A stretch of 64,000 nucleotides of DNA from Novosphingobium kaempferiae (GTDB taxonomy: Bacteria > Pseudomonadota > Alphaproteobacteria > Sphingomonadales > Sphingomonadaceae), in assembly GCF_021227995.1 (NCBI RefSeq), contig NZ_CP089301.1, forward strand, positions 124,001-188,000, written 5' to 3'. Below are positions 1-8,360 of this stretch, piece by piece (position 1 is the stretch's first letter; each line of letters begins with the position of its first letter). Under the pieces are notes generated by a model that did no database searches, was not told where the DNA came from, and saw only the letters and a list, made by a program, of their open reading frames with translations. Made by a program: the position numbers and the translations under genes.

Positions 1-1
1 G

Positions 2-1192
2 CAGTACCAGACTCGCGAGTTCGAGGATCGGTTCATCTCGATCGGCATGAAGTACCGCATCGTCGGCGGCTTCCGCTTCTACGAACGCGCCGAGATCCGC
101 GATGCGCTGGCGTACCTGCGCGTCATCGCCCAGCCCGCCGACGACCTCGCGTTCGAACGCATCTACAACGCCCCCAAGCGCGGCCTCGGCGCCAAGGCGC
201 TGGAGGCGCTGCACCGGCTGGCGCGCAATCGCGGCATCCCGCTGTCGAACGCCGCGATCGAGATCGCCGATACCGACGAACTTCCCGCCCGCGCGCGCAA
301 CACCTTCCTCGCCCTGATGCGCGACTTCGCGCGCTGGCGCGACCTGTCGGCCACCGAAGGCCCCGCCGACCTGCTGCGCACCGTCATGGACGAATGCGGC
401 TACACCGACGCGCTGCAGGCGGAGAAGACCGCCGAGGCCAACGGACGGCTGGAAAATATCGCCGAACTCGCCCGCGCCATGGAGGAATACGACAGCCTCG
501 GCGACTTCCTCGAACACGTCAGCCTCGTCATGGACAACGAGAATGCGGCGGACGAGGAGAAGGTCACGATCATGACCATGCACGCCGCCAAGGGGCTGGA
601 ATTCGACAACGTGTTCCTGCCCGGCTGGGAGGAAGGCGTGTTCCCCTCGCAGCGCGCGCTCGGCGAAGGCGGGCTCGCCAGCCTGGAGGAAGAGCGCCGC
701 CTCGCCTACGTCGCGATCACGCGGGCGCGGCGCAAGTGCACGATCCTGCACGCCGCCAACCGGCGCATCTACGGCCAGTGGACCAGTTCCATCCCCTCGC
801 GCTTCATCGCCGAACTGCCCGAGGAGCATGTCGACAGCGAGACCACGCTGTCCGGCGGCGCCTCGCTGTGGCGCGCGCAGTGGTCGGAGCATACCGATCC
901 CTTCGCCGACGTCGCCCGCATGCAGCCAGCCCGCACCATCACGCGCGGCCCGGGCTGGCAGCGCGCGGCGGCTAAGGAATACGACGCCACGCCAAAGCGC
1001 GTGGTCGAAAGCACCCGCAGCGCCGCCAGCTTCGCCGCCAAGCCACGCACCGACATCGCCGTGGGCGCGCGCGTCTTCCACGAGAAGTTCGGCTACGGCG
1101 CGGTGATCGCGCAGGAAGGCAACAAGCTGGAGATCGAGTTCGAGCAGGCCGGCAACAAGCGCGTGCTCGACAGCTTCGTGAAGCCGGCTTGA
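2..1192 (+). CDS. uvrD: ATP-dependent DNA helicase UvrD/PcrA, C-terminal part (5' end outside window)
   Basis: This is the C-terminal ~396 residues of a superfamily 1A DNA helicase used in nucleotide excision and mismatch repair. The frame is open from base 2 and enters from upstream, so the ATG at 47 is internal. Visible are helicase motif V (TMHAAKGLEFDNVFLPGWEE, around residue 195 of the visible part) and motif VI (AYVAITRARRK), where the arginines contact ATP. The last ~45 residues (ARVFHEKFGYGAVIAQEGNK and on) form the small Tudor-like C-terminal domain typical of PcrA/UvrD. The Walker A motif must lie upstream of the window. The assignment is firm at family level; UvrD versus PcrA is only a naming choice. 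Confidence 0.93.
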   Translation, partial: QYQTREFEDRFISIGMKYRIVGGFRFYERAEIRDALAYLRVIAQPADDLAFERIYNAPKRGLGAKALEALHRLARNRGIPLSNAAIEIADTDELPARARNTFLALMRDFARWRDLSATEGPADLLRTVMDECGYTDALQAEKTAEANGRLENIAELARAMEEYDSLGDFLEHVSLVMDNENAADEEKVTIMTMHAAKGLEFDNVFLPGWEEGVFPSQRALGEGGLASLEEERRLAYVAITRARRKCTILHAANRRIYGQWTSSIPSRFIAELPEEHVDSETTLSGGASLWRAQWSEHTDPFADVARMQPARTITRGPGWQRAAAKEYDATPKRVVESTRSAASFAAKPRTDIAVGARVFHEKFGYGAVIAQEGNKLEIEFEQAGNKRVLDSFVKPA

Positions 1193-1197
1193 TAATT

Positions 1198-1321
1198 CCT
1201 CCCCGAGCTTGTCTCGGGGAGGTGGCAGTCACGTAGTGACTGACGGAGGGGGAATTTCCTGAACTCTCCCCCTCCACCACCGCTTCGCGGCGGTCCCCCT
1301 CCCCGAGCAAGCTCGGGGAGG
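1198..1321. repeat. Tandem intergenic palindromes (CCTCCCCGAG family)
   Basis: The gap after uvrD holds a chain of inverted repeats. There is a 10-bp stem at 1198-1222 (CCTCCCCGAG / CTCGGGGAGG), a small GTCAC/GTGAC hairpin near 1227, a GGAGGGGGA/TCCCCCTCC pair, an ACCGC..GCGGT hairpin, and an 11-bp stem at 1298-1321. The same palindrome recurs at 27528-27557 and in short form at 48302-48320. It can fold as a transcription terminator for uvrD but looks like a dispersed repeat. The rest of 1322-1454 shows nothing beyond the upstream region of the next gene. Confidence 0.8.
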
Positions 1322-1454
1322 AACATGTGCCCTCCCGATCAACCCCAATTACCGCGCCTGCGATCACCGGCAGCCCCGCAGCGATTGCCTCTCCCACCTC
1401 GCCCTGTACACTGGTTCAACACGAACGAGAGTAACAAGCGAGAGGTATTGGGAA

Positions 1455-2894
1455 GTGCTCAAATCAGCAGACGGCGGCCTGCGCCCGGTGCCGTTCCCGA
1501 TCGACGATCCCGAACGCATCCCGGTAAAGCGCTACTACGACGCGGAATTCTATCAGGCGGAGCTGGACCACCTGTGGCCCCACGTCTGGCAGATGGCCTG
1601 CCGCGAGGAGCAGATTCCCGAGGTCGGCGACTGGATCGAGTACGAGAACGTCGGCAAGTCGGTCATCATCGTGCGCACGAAGACCGGGGTGAAGGCATTC
1701 CACAACGCCTGCCGCCACCGCGGCGTGCCCTTCGCGGGCGGATCGCCGCTCGGCTCCTCGCACCCGACCGCGCACGGCAACTGCGCGAAGTCCGGCTTCG
1801 TCTGCCCGTTCCACGGCTGGCGCTGGAACATGGATGGCGAGAACACGCTGGTCTACGGCAAGTACCTGTTCTCCGAACGCCAGATGGACGAGGACGACAT
1901 CAACCTCATCCCCTGCCGCGCCGAAGTCTACGGCGGCTGCGTGTGGATCAACCATGACCATGATGCCCCCTCGGTGCGCGAGAGCCTCGGCCCCGTCGCC
2001 GAGCGGCTGGAGGCGCACAACCTCCACAAGCTGAAGGCGGAATGGTGCTACGGCACGGTACTCCCGGCGAACTGGAAGATCGCGATGGAAGCCTTCATGG
2101 AGGGCTACCACGTCATGCAGACGCACCCGCAGCTCCAGCATGCGGTGCCGACCATGTACGATTCGATGTACGCGATGGCGGAAAACCCGGACCGCCACCC
2201 GATGCTCGCCGATCCGGCGCTGACCATCGAGGAGAACATAGCCGCGCAGATCAAAAACATGGAACTGCTCAGCGAAGGCATGGCGGGCATGCTCCACGAG
2301 AAGGAAGTGGAGATCGCGAAGTCGCTCCAGCACGCGACGCAGGGACTGCCGGAGGACAAGGGGCAGGCCATGATGATGTGGCTGGGCATGGTCATGCATC
2401 AGGTCAGCGCCCAGCTGAAGGAGCGCGGCGAGCCCATCCCGGACCTCATCTCGGTCGCGCAGTCGGACCCGGTCAACGCGGTGGAGTTCCTTTTCCCGCA
2501 CTACTTCCTGCTGCCCTACTTCAGCTCGATGTCGGCCTACCGCATCCGCCCGCTCGGCCCGGAAAGCTGCTTCTTCGAAATCTGGTCGCTGACCTTCTTC
2601 CCCGAGGGGCAGGAGCCCGAGCCGGTCATGGAGCCCATCGTGCTCCCGTTCGACAGCGCGGAATTCCCGCCGATCCCGCGGCAGGACTATTCGAACATCC
2701 CGATCCAGCAGAAGGGCCTGCACGCCAGCGGGTTCGAGTTCATGCGCCTGTCGAGCCGCGTCGAGGGGCTCATCAGCAACTACCAGCGCATCATCGACGG
2801 CTACCTGGCAGGCGTTCCGGCCGAGAAGCTGGCCGCCGCCAACAACAAGCTGGGCGGCAACTTCGATGGCGGGATCGAAGACCTCGGGTTCTGA
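1455..2894 (+). CDS. Rieske [2Fe-2S] ring-hydroxylating oxygenase, alpha subunit
   Basis: Terminal oxygenase component of a Rieske non-heme iron oxygenase, 479 aa. The Rieske cluster ligands are C86/H88 (CRH) and C117/H120 (CPFH). The spacing between them is about 28 residues, longer than the usual ~16-17, because of an insert around SPLGSSHPTAHG. The mononuclear iron site lies in NWKIAMEAFMEGYHVMQTHP: H219 and H224, with E216 where many dioxygenases have the bridging Asp. The GTG start is supported by GAGAGG about nine bases upstream. No beta subunit, ferredoxin or reductase gene is adjacent, so electron donors must be encoded elsewhere. The substrate cannot be told; a Glu bridge is known from carnitine/choline-type Rieske oxygenases as well as some aromatic ones. 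Confidence 0.88.
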   Translation: MLKSADGGLRPVPFPIDDPERIPVKRYYDAEFYQAELDHLWPHVWQMACREEQIPEVGDWIEYENVGKSVIIVRTKTGVKAFHNACRHRGVPFAGGSPLGSSHPTAHGNCAKSGFVCPFHGWRWNMDGENTLVYGKYLFSERQMDEDDINLIPCRAEVYGGCVWINHDHDAPSVRESLGPVAERLEAHNLHKLKAEWCYGTVLPANWKIAMEAFMEGYHVMQTHPQLQHAVPTMYDSMYAMAENPDRHPMLADPALTIEENIAAQIKNMELLSEGMAGMLHEKEVEIAKSLQHATQGLPEDKGQAMMMWLGMVMHQVSAQLKERGEPIPDLISVAQSDPVNAVEFLFPHYFLLPYFSSMSAYRIRPLGPESCFFEIWSLTFFPEGQEPEPVMEPIVLPFDSAEFPPIPRQDYSNIPIQQKGLHASGFEFMRLSSRVEGLISNYQRIIDGYLAGVPAEKLAAANNKLGGNFDGGIEDLGF

Positions 2895-2915
2895 TCCCGG
2901 CGCTTGTCCCAAAAT

Positions 2916-2945
2916 CCATCGCCCCTGCCTGCACGGGGGCGATGG
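2916..2945 (+). terminator. Hairpin downstream of the Rieske oxygenase gene
   Basis: A 10-bp perfect stem (CCATCGCCCC at 2916-2925, GGGGCGATGG at 2936-2945) lies 21 bases after the stop codon. There is no run of T after it, so it is either a weak terminator or an RNA-stabilising structure. Bases 2946-3077 before the riboswitch show no gene; they should hold the promoter for the operon that follows. Confidence 0.5.
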
Positions 2946-3077
2946 TCCGTTACGCCATGCCGATGCCCGGCCCGGCGTGGCCACCCTCCCCCTTTTATCC
3001 GCTTGCACGACGTCCCCGCGCGACGTAACGCACGCGATGTTGCGAACGGACATGAGTCCAATCGCAACATCGATCGC

Positions 3078-3295
3078 GCCGGTGCTCCGAAAGGAGCTTA
3101 AAAGGGAACGCGGTGAGAGGGATCATCCCTCGAAGCCGAGGCTGTCCCTGCAACTGTAAGCGGTGAGCGCGATGCATATCGCGGCAGGCCAAGGTGCCCT
3201 GCCGCAGCCACTGGGCCGGACGCTAACTCCTGCGAGGCCTGGGAAGGCCGTGCATCGAGCGATGACCCGCGAGCCAGGAGACCTGCCAGCGTCCG
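3078..3295 (+). promoter_or_regulatory. Cobalamin (B12) riboswitch
   Basis: A full adenosyl/aquo-cobalamin aptamer can be read in order. GGGAACGCGGTGAGA is near 3104. GCTGTCCCTGCAACTGTAAG is at about 3140-3160. AGCCACTGGGCC follows near 3207, then GGGAAGGC and GATGACCC. The B12 box GAGCCAGGAGACCTGCC lies near 3271-3287. The 3' flank CAGCGTCCGG can pair with CCGGACGCT upstream, closing the aptamer. It ends about 200 bases before the TonB-receptor ATG at 3492; the intervening leader has no gene. In this family ligand binding turns off the downstream genes, so the 3492-7694 operon is predicted to be repressed when cobalamin is plentiful. Confidence 0.95.
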
Positions 3296-3491
3296 GTCGC
3301 TCTTGCCTTGGTCCAGGGGATGGCCGCGGCACGGTGTACTCCGTCTGAGCGACGAACTTGCGGCCAGGCCGCAACGGCGGGTTTCGCCGGTCGCTCGTTC
3401 GCGCCCGGATTCCGCCGCTGCACTCGCGCGGGGATCGCCCTCACGCGGGAACCTGTCCGTTCGACTGGGAAACGCAACGGGGGTATCATTC

Positions 3492-5630
3492 ATGAATACG
3501 AGAACTTTCCTTTCGTCCGTGATCCGTGCGGGCGCTTCGTGCTGCGCGCTGGCCATGGCGGCGACTTCGGCCCAGGCGCAGGAAGCCGCCGATGAAGGCG
3601 CGCCGGACAGCGCCGAGAACATCGTCGTCACCGCACGCAAGGCCGGCGTCCTGCAACTCGGCCAGCAGGCCGACGCCTCCAGCCGCCTCGGCCTGACGCC
3701 GATGCAGACACCCGCCAGCGTCGACGTCATCACCAAGGAGATGATCCGCAGCCTCGGCGACCGCACCGTCGTTGCCGCCGCCGCACGCGCGCCCGGCCTC
3801 ATCAACAACAGCTCGGCCTTCGGTTACTCGCTGAGTTCGCGCGGGTTCACCGGCTACACCTCGGTGATGCAGCTCTATGACGGGATGCGCGTCTACACGA
3901 CCACGACGCAGACCTTCCCCGCCGACCCGTGGATGGCGGAGCGTATCGAGGTACTGCGCGGCGCGGCCTCCGTGCTCTACGGCGAAGGCGGCATCGGCGG
4001 CGCGATCAACGTCGTGCGCAAGAAGCCCAACACCGAAGAGTTCGAGGGCGAAGTGCGCCTCAGCGGCGGCTCCTTCGACACTTACGCCGCGGCAGGCGGC
4101 ATTGGCGGGCCGATCGGGGACCGGCTCTCCTACCGCGTCGATCTCAGCCACAATCGCTCGGACGGGTGGATGGAGCGCGGCCGTTCGCGCAGCCTCGCGC
4201 TGTCGGCGGCACTGCGCTACCAGGCCAGCGACGACCTCGTACTGACGCTGACCCACGACCGGGCCGACCTCGACCCGACGATCTGGTACGGCACGCCGCT
4301 GCGCGACGGAAAGCTGGTCCGCGATATCCGCAAGCAAAACTACAACGTCGCCGACCGCTCTCTGCGCTTCGACGATGCCTGGACGCAGGCGAAGGCCGAA
4401 TGGACACCCGCCGAGGGCGTGACCATCACCAACGTCGCCTACTACCTCACCGGCTTCAAGCACTGGCGCAATGCGGAGGGCTACGCCTGGTCCGGCGACC
4501 AGATCCGGCGGTCGAGCTACCTCGAAATCTTCTACAAGACCAAGCAGTGGGGCGACCGCTTCAACGCGGTGTTCGACCATACCCTGTTCGGACTGGAGCA
4601 CCGCCTGAGCCTTGGCGGCGAGTACAACACCGGCTCGCTGCTGCGCACCGACAGTTCGCCCAACAGCCGCTTCGACCTCGTCGACCCCTACGACTACACG
4701 CCGGGCACGTTCCTCGACGGTACGTTCGGCACCCGGTACAAGTACAAGACCGATGTCGAGCAATGGGCGTTGTTCGGGGAGAGCCGCCTGTCGTTCTCCG
4801 ACCGCCTCTCGCTGGTGACGGGCCTGCGCTACGACCGCCCGAAGACCGAACGGCACGACGCGCTCGACCCGACTGCGGACTATACCGCGCATTATCCCAG
4901 CACGAGCTGGCGCGCGGGGCTGGTCTACAACCCGGCCGACAACATCTCACTCTATGCGCAGTACTCCGCCGCCGCCGATCCCGTCACCGCCCTCCTCACC
5001 GCCACGCTCGCGCAGACCAGCTTCGACGTGTCGACCGGACGGCAATGGGAGGCCGGGCTCAAGGCGACCTTCCTCGACGGGCGCGGCGAGTTCACGCTGT
5101 CGGGCTACCGCATCGTCAAGAAGAAGATCCTCACCCGCTCAGCGAACGACCCCACGATTTCGGTGCAGGTCGGCCAGCAGTCGTCCTACGGCGTCGAAGC
5201 CTCGTTCGGGCTGGCGGTGACGAAGACCTTCAGCATCCTCGCCAACGGCACGATCCTCAACGCGCAGTACGACGACTTTACCGAACTCGTCGGCACCACG
5301 CTCGTCAGCCGCGACGGCAACATGCCCATCGGCGTCGCCGAGAAGGCGGCGAACCTGTGGCTGTCATGGCGCCCCGTAGAGCCGCTGCACCTCGACGCCG
5401 GGCTTCGCTACGTCGGCGAGCGCTATTCGGACGCGGCGAACACGCGGCGCATTCCGGCGTACACGCTGGTCGATGCATCCGCCCGCTACGACTTCGGCGA
5501 CAAGACCAGCGGCACGCTCAACCTGCGCAACGTGTTCGACAAGATCTACGTGCAGAACAGCTACTCCACCTCGCAGTGGGTGCTGGGCGAACCGCGCAGC
5601 GTCGCGGTGACGTTCGAGCAGCGGTTCTGA
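3492..5630 (+). CDS. TonB-dependent outer-membrane receptor, siderophore-receptor type, B12-riboswitch controlled
   Basis: A 712-aa outer-membrane active transporter. It has an N-terminal signal peptide ending near AMAATSAQAQ, a TonB-box-like ENIVVTARK near residue 40, and a plug domain (QTPASVDVITKEMI to RIEVLRGAASVLYGEGGIGG). A 22-strand beta barrel follows, ending in the typical terminal strand with Phe last (RSVAVTFEQRF). Its overall form is closer to ferric-siderophore receptors than to E. coli BtuB. The cobalamin riboswitch upstream predicts a corrinoid or cobalt complex as substrate. The frame stays open upstream into the riboswitch, but ATG 3492 starts the signal peptide, so longer forms are rejected. 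It is the first gene of a four-gene operon. Confidence 0.9.
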   Translation: MNTRTFLSSVIRAGASCCALAMAATSAQAQEAADEGAPDSAENIVVTARKAGVLQLGQQADASSRLGLTPMQTPASVDVITKEMIRSLGDRTVVAAAARAPGLINNSSAFGYSLSSRGFTGYTSVMQLYDGMRVYTTTTQTFPADPWMAERIEVLRGAASVLYGEGGIGGAINVVRKKPNTEEFEGEVRLSGGSFDTYAAAGGIGGPIGDRLSYRVDLSHNRSDGWMERGRSRSLALSAALRYQASDDLVLTLTHDRADLDPTIWYGTPLRDGKLVRDIRKQNYNVADRSLRFDDAWTQAKAEWTPAEGVTITNVAYYLTGFKHWRNAEGYAWSGDQIRRSSYLEIFYKTKQWGDRFNAVFDHTLFGLEHRLSLGGEYNTGSLLRTDSSPNSRFDLVDPYDYTPGTFLDGTFGTRYKYKTDVEQWALFGESRLSFSDRLSLVTGLRYDRPKTERHDALDPTADYTAHYPSTSWRAGLVYNPADNISLYAQYSAAADPVTALLTATLAQTSFDVSTGRQWEAGLKATFLDGRGEFTLSGYRIVKKKILTRSANDPTISVQVGQQSSYGVEASFGLAVTKTFSILANGTILNAQYDDFTELVGTTLVSRDGNMPIGVAEKAANLWLSWRPVEPLHLDAGLRYVGERYSDAANTRRIPAYTLVDASARYDFGDKTSGTLNLRNVFDKIYVQNSYSTSQWVLGEPRSVAVTFEQRF

Positions 5631-5632
5631 CG

Positions 5633-5926
5633 ATGGCGGCGAGGCGGGAACCGGGCTGGCGCGAGATCGTCCCTCGCCTGCTGGCGGCGAGCATCGGCGC
5701 CTATGCGCTGTGTTATGCATGGATCGGCGCGGCGGTACGGCTGCTGCCGATGGCCATGCCGATCGACGGCGTCGATGCCAACATCCTCGCCACCTGCCTC
5801 GCCTTCATCCTGTTCGTGGTGGTGGCGCTGCGAGCCTTCGCGCTGCGCAGCGCCCTGCGCGTCTGGGTGGAACTGCTAACGGGGACGGCCCTGCCGCTCT
5901 GCCTGCTGCTGGGATCGAGCCGATGA
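5633..5926 (+). CDS. Small membrane protein, DUF3649-like, in TonB-receptor operon
   Basis: A 97-aa protein starting two bases after the receptor stop codon. It has two or three hydrophobic segments (LLAASIGAYALCYAWIGAAV, ILATCLAFILFVVVALRAFA, and a C-terminal LLTGTALPLCLLLG). Size, pattern and position fit the DUF3649 family of proteins found between TonB-dependent siderophore receptors and PepSY membrane proteins. Its biochemical role is unknown; a partner of the PepSY protein in the inner membrane is a guess. Its stop overlaps the next ATG (ATGA at 5923-5926), which indicates translational coupling. Confidence 0.75.
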   Translation: MAARREPGWREIVPRLLAASIGAYALCYAWIGAAVRLLPMAMPIDGVDANILATCLAFILFVVVALRAFALRSALRVWVELLTGTALPLCLLLGSSR

Positions 5927-7434
5927 AGGATACGCTGCGCCAGTCGATGGGCTGGCTGCATACCTGGTGCGGACTGCTGTTCGGGTGGGTGCTGTTCGGC
6001 GTGCTGCTGACCGGCTCGCTCGCGGTGTTCTACACCGAGATGAACCTCTGGACGACGCCCGAACTGCGCTCTCCCGTCGCCATCGGCCGGGAGCGTGCGG
6101 TACGGATCGGGCGCGACTACCTTACCCGGATTGCCCCGGAAGCGCGGCAATGGCGGATCGTCATCCCGACCCCGCGCGAACCGGTATTGCGTCTCGTCTG
6201 GACCGACCAGAAGGGCAAGGCGACCACGCACCGGCTGGATCCGCAGACCGGCGCACGCATCCCGCGCGACATGGACGCCGGGTTCTTCTTCATGCGCTAT
6301 CACTACACGCTGGGGATAGACCGCAAGGCAAGCCAGCTCGGTTTCCTGATCGTCGGTGCGGCTGGGCTCGCCATGCTCGTGGCCTCGATCAGCGGGGTCA
6401 TCATCCACAAGCGGATATTCCGGGACTTCTTCGTGTTCCGCCCCAGCGGTTCGCGCCAGCGGGCATGGATGGACGCCCACAACGTGTTCTCGGTGCTGCC
6501 GCTGCCGTTCCACGTCATGATGGCCTATACCGGGCTCGTCCTGATCTATTACGCCTACATTCCCGCAGGCGTCGCCATGCTCAACGGTGGCGACACCAAG
6601 GCCTATCAGCGCGAAGCCGCGCAATCGCGCTACGTCGACGTCGAGACCCCGCCGGGACCGCCCCGCCGCACCGTGGACCTGATGCCCCTGGTCGCGCGCG
6701 CCGAACGGGCATGGGGCGGAGGCCCTGCCGTGAACATCTACGTAAGCCATCCCGATCGCGCCAACGCCGCCGTCGAGATCTGGCGCCAGCGCGACGATCG
6801 CATCGCCAACTTCCCTGACCGCGTCGCGTTCGACGGCAGCGACGGCAGGCTGCTGCGCGTGCAGGTGCAGCGCTCCCACGCGCGCGAGACGCAGGCGTTC
6901 CTCGCCGGACTGCACTTCATCGAATGGGGCGGCACGGCGGCGCGGTGGCTCTACTTCCTGACCGGGCTGTGCAGCGCGGCAATGGTCGCGGCAGGACTGG
7001 TGCTGTTCACCGAAAAGCGCAGCCGCCGCGCGGCTTCGGCATTCGAGACGATGGCGAGCAGGATCACCGTGGCCGCAGTCGCCGGCAACATGATCGCCTG
7101 CGCCGCCTATCTCCATGGCGAACGGATGCTGCCCATCGAAATGACGGACCGGCGCGCGACCGCCGCCTCGATCTACTTCCTTGCCTGGCTCGCCTGTCTG
7201 ATCCACGCAGGCCTGCGCCCCTGGTCGAAGGGCTGGAGCGAACAGTTGCGCGTCGGCGCCCTGCTCTGCGTGCTCCTCCCGGCAGGCACCGCGTTCGCAG
7301 GCCTGCCACTTCCGACCACGCTGGCGCGAGGCGACTGGATACGCGCCGGAGCCGACCTGACCGCCATCGCGCTCGGCGCTGCATTGTGGCTTGCGGCACG
7401 GAAGATCGAATCACGAAAGGCGATCGCGGCATGA
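5923..7434 (+). CDS. PepSY-associated transmembrane protein (putative inner-membrane reductase)
   Basis: A 503-aa integral membrane protein of the PepSY_TM family, which includes siderophore-iron reductases such as FoxB/FpvG. The N terminus SMGWLHTWCGLLFGWVLFGV is the classic first helix carrying a His. A large periplasmic part with PepSY-like sequence follows. Further helices carry conserved His residues (MRYHYTLGID, SGVIIHKRIF, DAHNVFSVLPLPFH, GLHFIEWGG), suitable as haem or metal ligands, and the last ~120 residues add more helices. Being under a B12 riboswitch, it may reduce an imported cobalt corrinoid or chelate rather than ferric siderophore; this is inference. It overlaps both neighbours by ATGA. 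Confidence 0.85.
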   Translation: MKDTLRQSMGWLHTWCGLLFGWVLFGVLLTGSLAVFYTEMNLWTTPELRSPVAIGRERAVRIGRDYLTRIAPEARQWRIVIPTPREPVLRLVWTDQKGKATTHRLDPQTGARIPRDMDAGFFFMRYHYTLGIDRKASQLGFLIVGAAGLAMLVASISGVIIHKRIFRDFFVFRPSGSRQRAWMDAHNVFSVLPLPFHVMMAYTGLVLIYYAYIPAGVAMLNGGDTKAYQREAAQSRYVDVETPPGPPRRTVDLMPLVARAERAWGGGPAVNIYVSHPDRANAAVEIWRQRDDRIANFPDRVAFDGSDGRLLRVQVQRSHARETQAFLAGLHFIEWGGTAARWLYFLTGLCSAAMVAAGLVLFTEKRSRRAASAFETMASRITVAAVAGNMIACAAYLHGERMLPIEMTDRRATAASIYFLAWLACLIHAGLRPWSKGWSEQLRVGALLCVLLPAGTAFAGLPLPTTLARGDWIRAGADLTAIALGAALWLAARKIESRKAIAA

Positions 7435-7694
7435 TGCACCCGATGTTCGCGGCGCTGCCGCTTGCCGCCGCAGGGTTTCACGCGATTCAGCGCGGTATTT
7501 TGAAGGATGTGACCAAGCACCCGCTCACCAGCAAGCTGACCGGAGCCGCCCTTCTCGCTATAGCAGGTGTCATTATGGCCTTGTGCTGCGAAACGGCAGT
7601 CATCGGCGCCATGCTCTGGTTGTTCTGCGTGCTGCCGCTGGCCGCGCTTCCGACCATCTTCGCGCGAACATCGCCGACGAAACCCCGCCGGTGA
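7431..7694 (+). CDS. Small membrane protein, DUF3325-like (tentative)
   Basis: An 87-aa protein with two hydrophobic helices (LTGAALLAIAGVIMALCC and AMLWLFCVLPLAALPTIF) and a basic tail. Its ATG overlaps the PepSY stop (ATGA at 7431-7434), so it closes the riboswitch-controlled operon. Position and size match the DUF3325 proteins that follow PepSY genes in siderophore-receptor operons, but sequence likeness judged by eye is weak. A Lys-rich loop (LKDVTKHPLTSK) separates the N terminus from the helices. Function unknown. Confidence 0.65.
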   Translation: MMHPMFAALPLAAAGFHAIQRGILKDVTKHPLTSKLTGAALLAIAGVIMALCCETAVIGAMLWLFCVLPLAALPTIFARTSPTKPRR

Positions 7695-7735
7695 AGGCCG
7701 AGGAGCTTGTGGCATGGTCACACATGAAAATGGAA

Positions 7736-7811
7736 TGGTGAGCCCTGCTGGGTTCGAACCAGCGACCTACTGATTAAAAGTCAGTTGCTCTACCGACTGA
7801 GCTAAGGGCCC
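7736..7811 (-). tRNA. tRNA-Lys (anticodon TTT)
   Basis: Read on the minus strand it begins GGGCCCTTAGCTCAGTCGGT, has anticodon loop CTTTTAA (TTT), the T arm GGTTCGAACCC, and ends with encoded CCA. The acceptor stem pairs over 7 bp with one G-U. All arms are intact. Confidence 0.97.
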
Positions 7812-7839
7812 CCGTTGACGCGAGGCGTTCCGGTCGGGG

Positions 7840-8337
7840 TCACCTAGGGGCGACGCGCGGCTTGGTCAAGCGGGCTCGCAATTGTCCCACAGTCAGGTTC
7901 GTCAATGGATCGCGCCAGCGGCTCGCGATCGTGACGGCCGGGTCGAGCACGAAGCGCCTTTCGCGAAAGGCCCGGTGCGGGATGACGAGGTCGTCCTCGC
8001 CATAGGCGCCGCCGTTCCACAGCACGATGTCGAGGTCGAGCACGCGCGCCGACCAGGGGTGGCCGGAGCGGCGACGGCCGAACTTGTGCTCGATGCGGTG
8101 CAGCTTGTGCAGCAGTTCGTCAGGCTCGCGCTTGGAACGGACCAGCGCGACGGCATTGGCATAGCGACGGCGCGAGGGGCCGAGCGGCGCGCTCTCCACG
8201 ACCGGAGACGCAGCGATGACTTCCAGCTTGCCGCGATCGAGCGCCGCAAGAGCGGCGGCGAGGACGCGGCGGGGTGAGCCGTGGCGATGGTGGCGCATGT
8301 TCGATCCCAGCGCCACCAGATAGCGATGCTTGCCCAT
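7840..8337 (-). CDS. folK: 2-amino-4-hydroxy-6-hydroxymethyldihydropteridine pyrophosphokinase
   Basis: A 165-aa HPPK, which transfers pyrophosphate from ATP to the pterin in folate synthesis. It shows the N-terminal strand YLVALGSN, the signature ARVLDLDIVLWNG with the catalytic Asp pair, and the substrate motif IPHRAFRERRFVL. The start was placed at MGKHRYLV; the open frame runs further upstream but only as antisense shadow of the amidase gene. It lies 23 bases downstream of the amidase gene on the same strand. Confidence 0.93.
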   Translation of the reverse strand: MGKHRYLVALGSNMRHHRHGSPRRVLAAALAALDRGKLEVIAASPVVESAPLGPSRRRYANAVALVRSKREPDELLHKLHRIEHKFGRRRSGHPWSARVLDLDIVLWNGGAYGEDDLVIPHRAFRERRFVLDPAVTIASRWRDPLTNLTVGQLRARLTKPRVAPR

Positions 8338-8360
8338 GCGCGCCCTTCCCCCTTTTGCGT

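Noticed and set aside
3303..3491. N-terminal extension of the TonB receptor into the leader
   Set aside because: It would encode part of the riboswitch region; the signal peptide begins exactly at ATG 3492.
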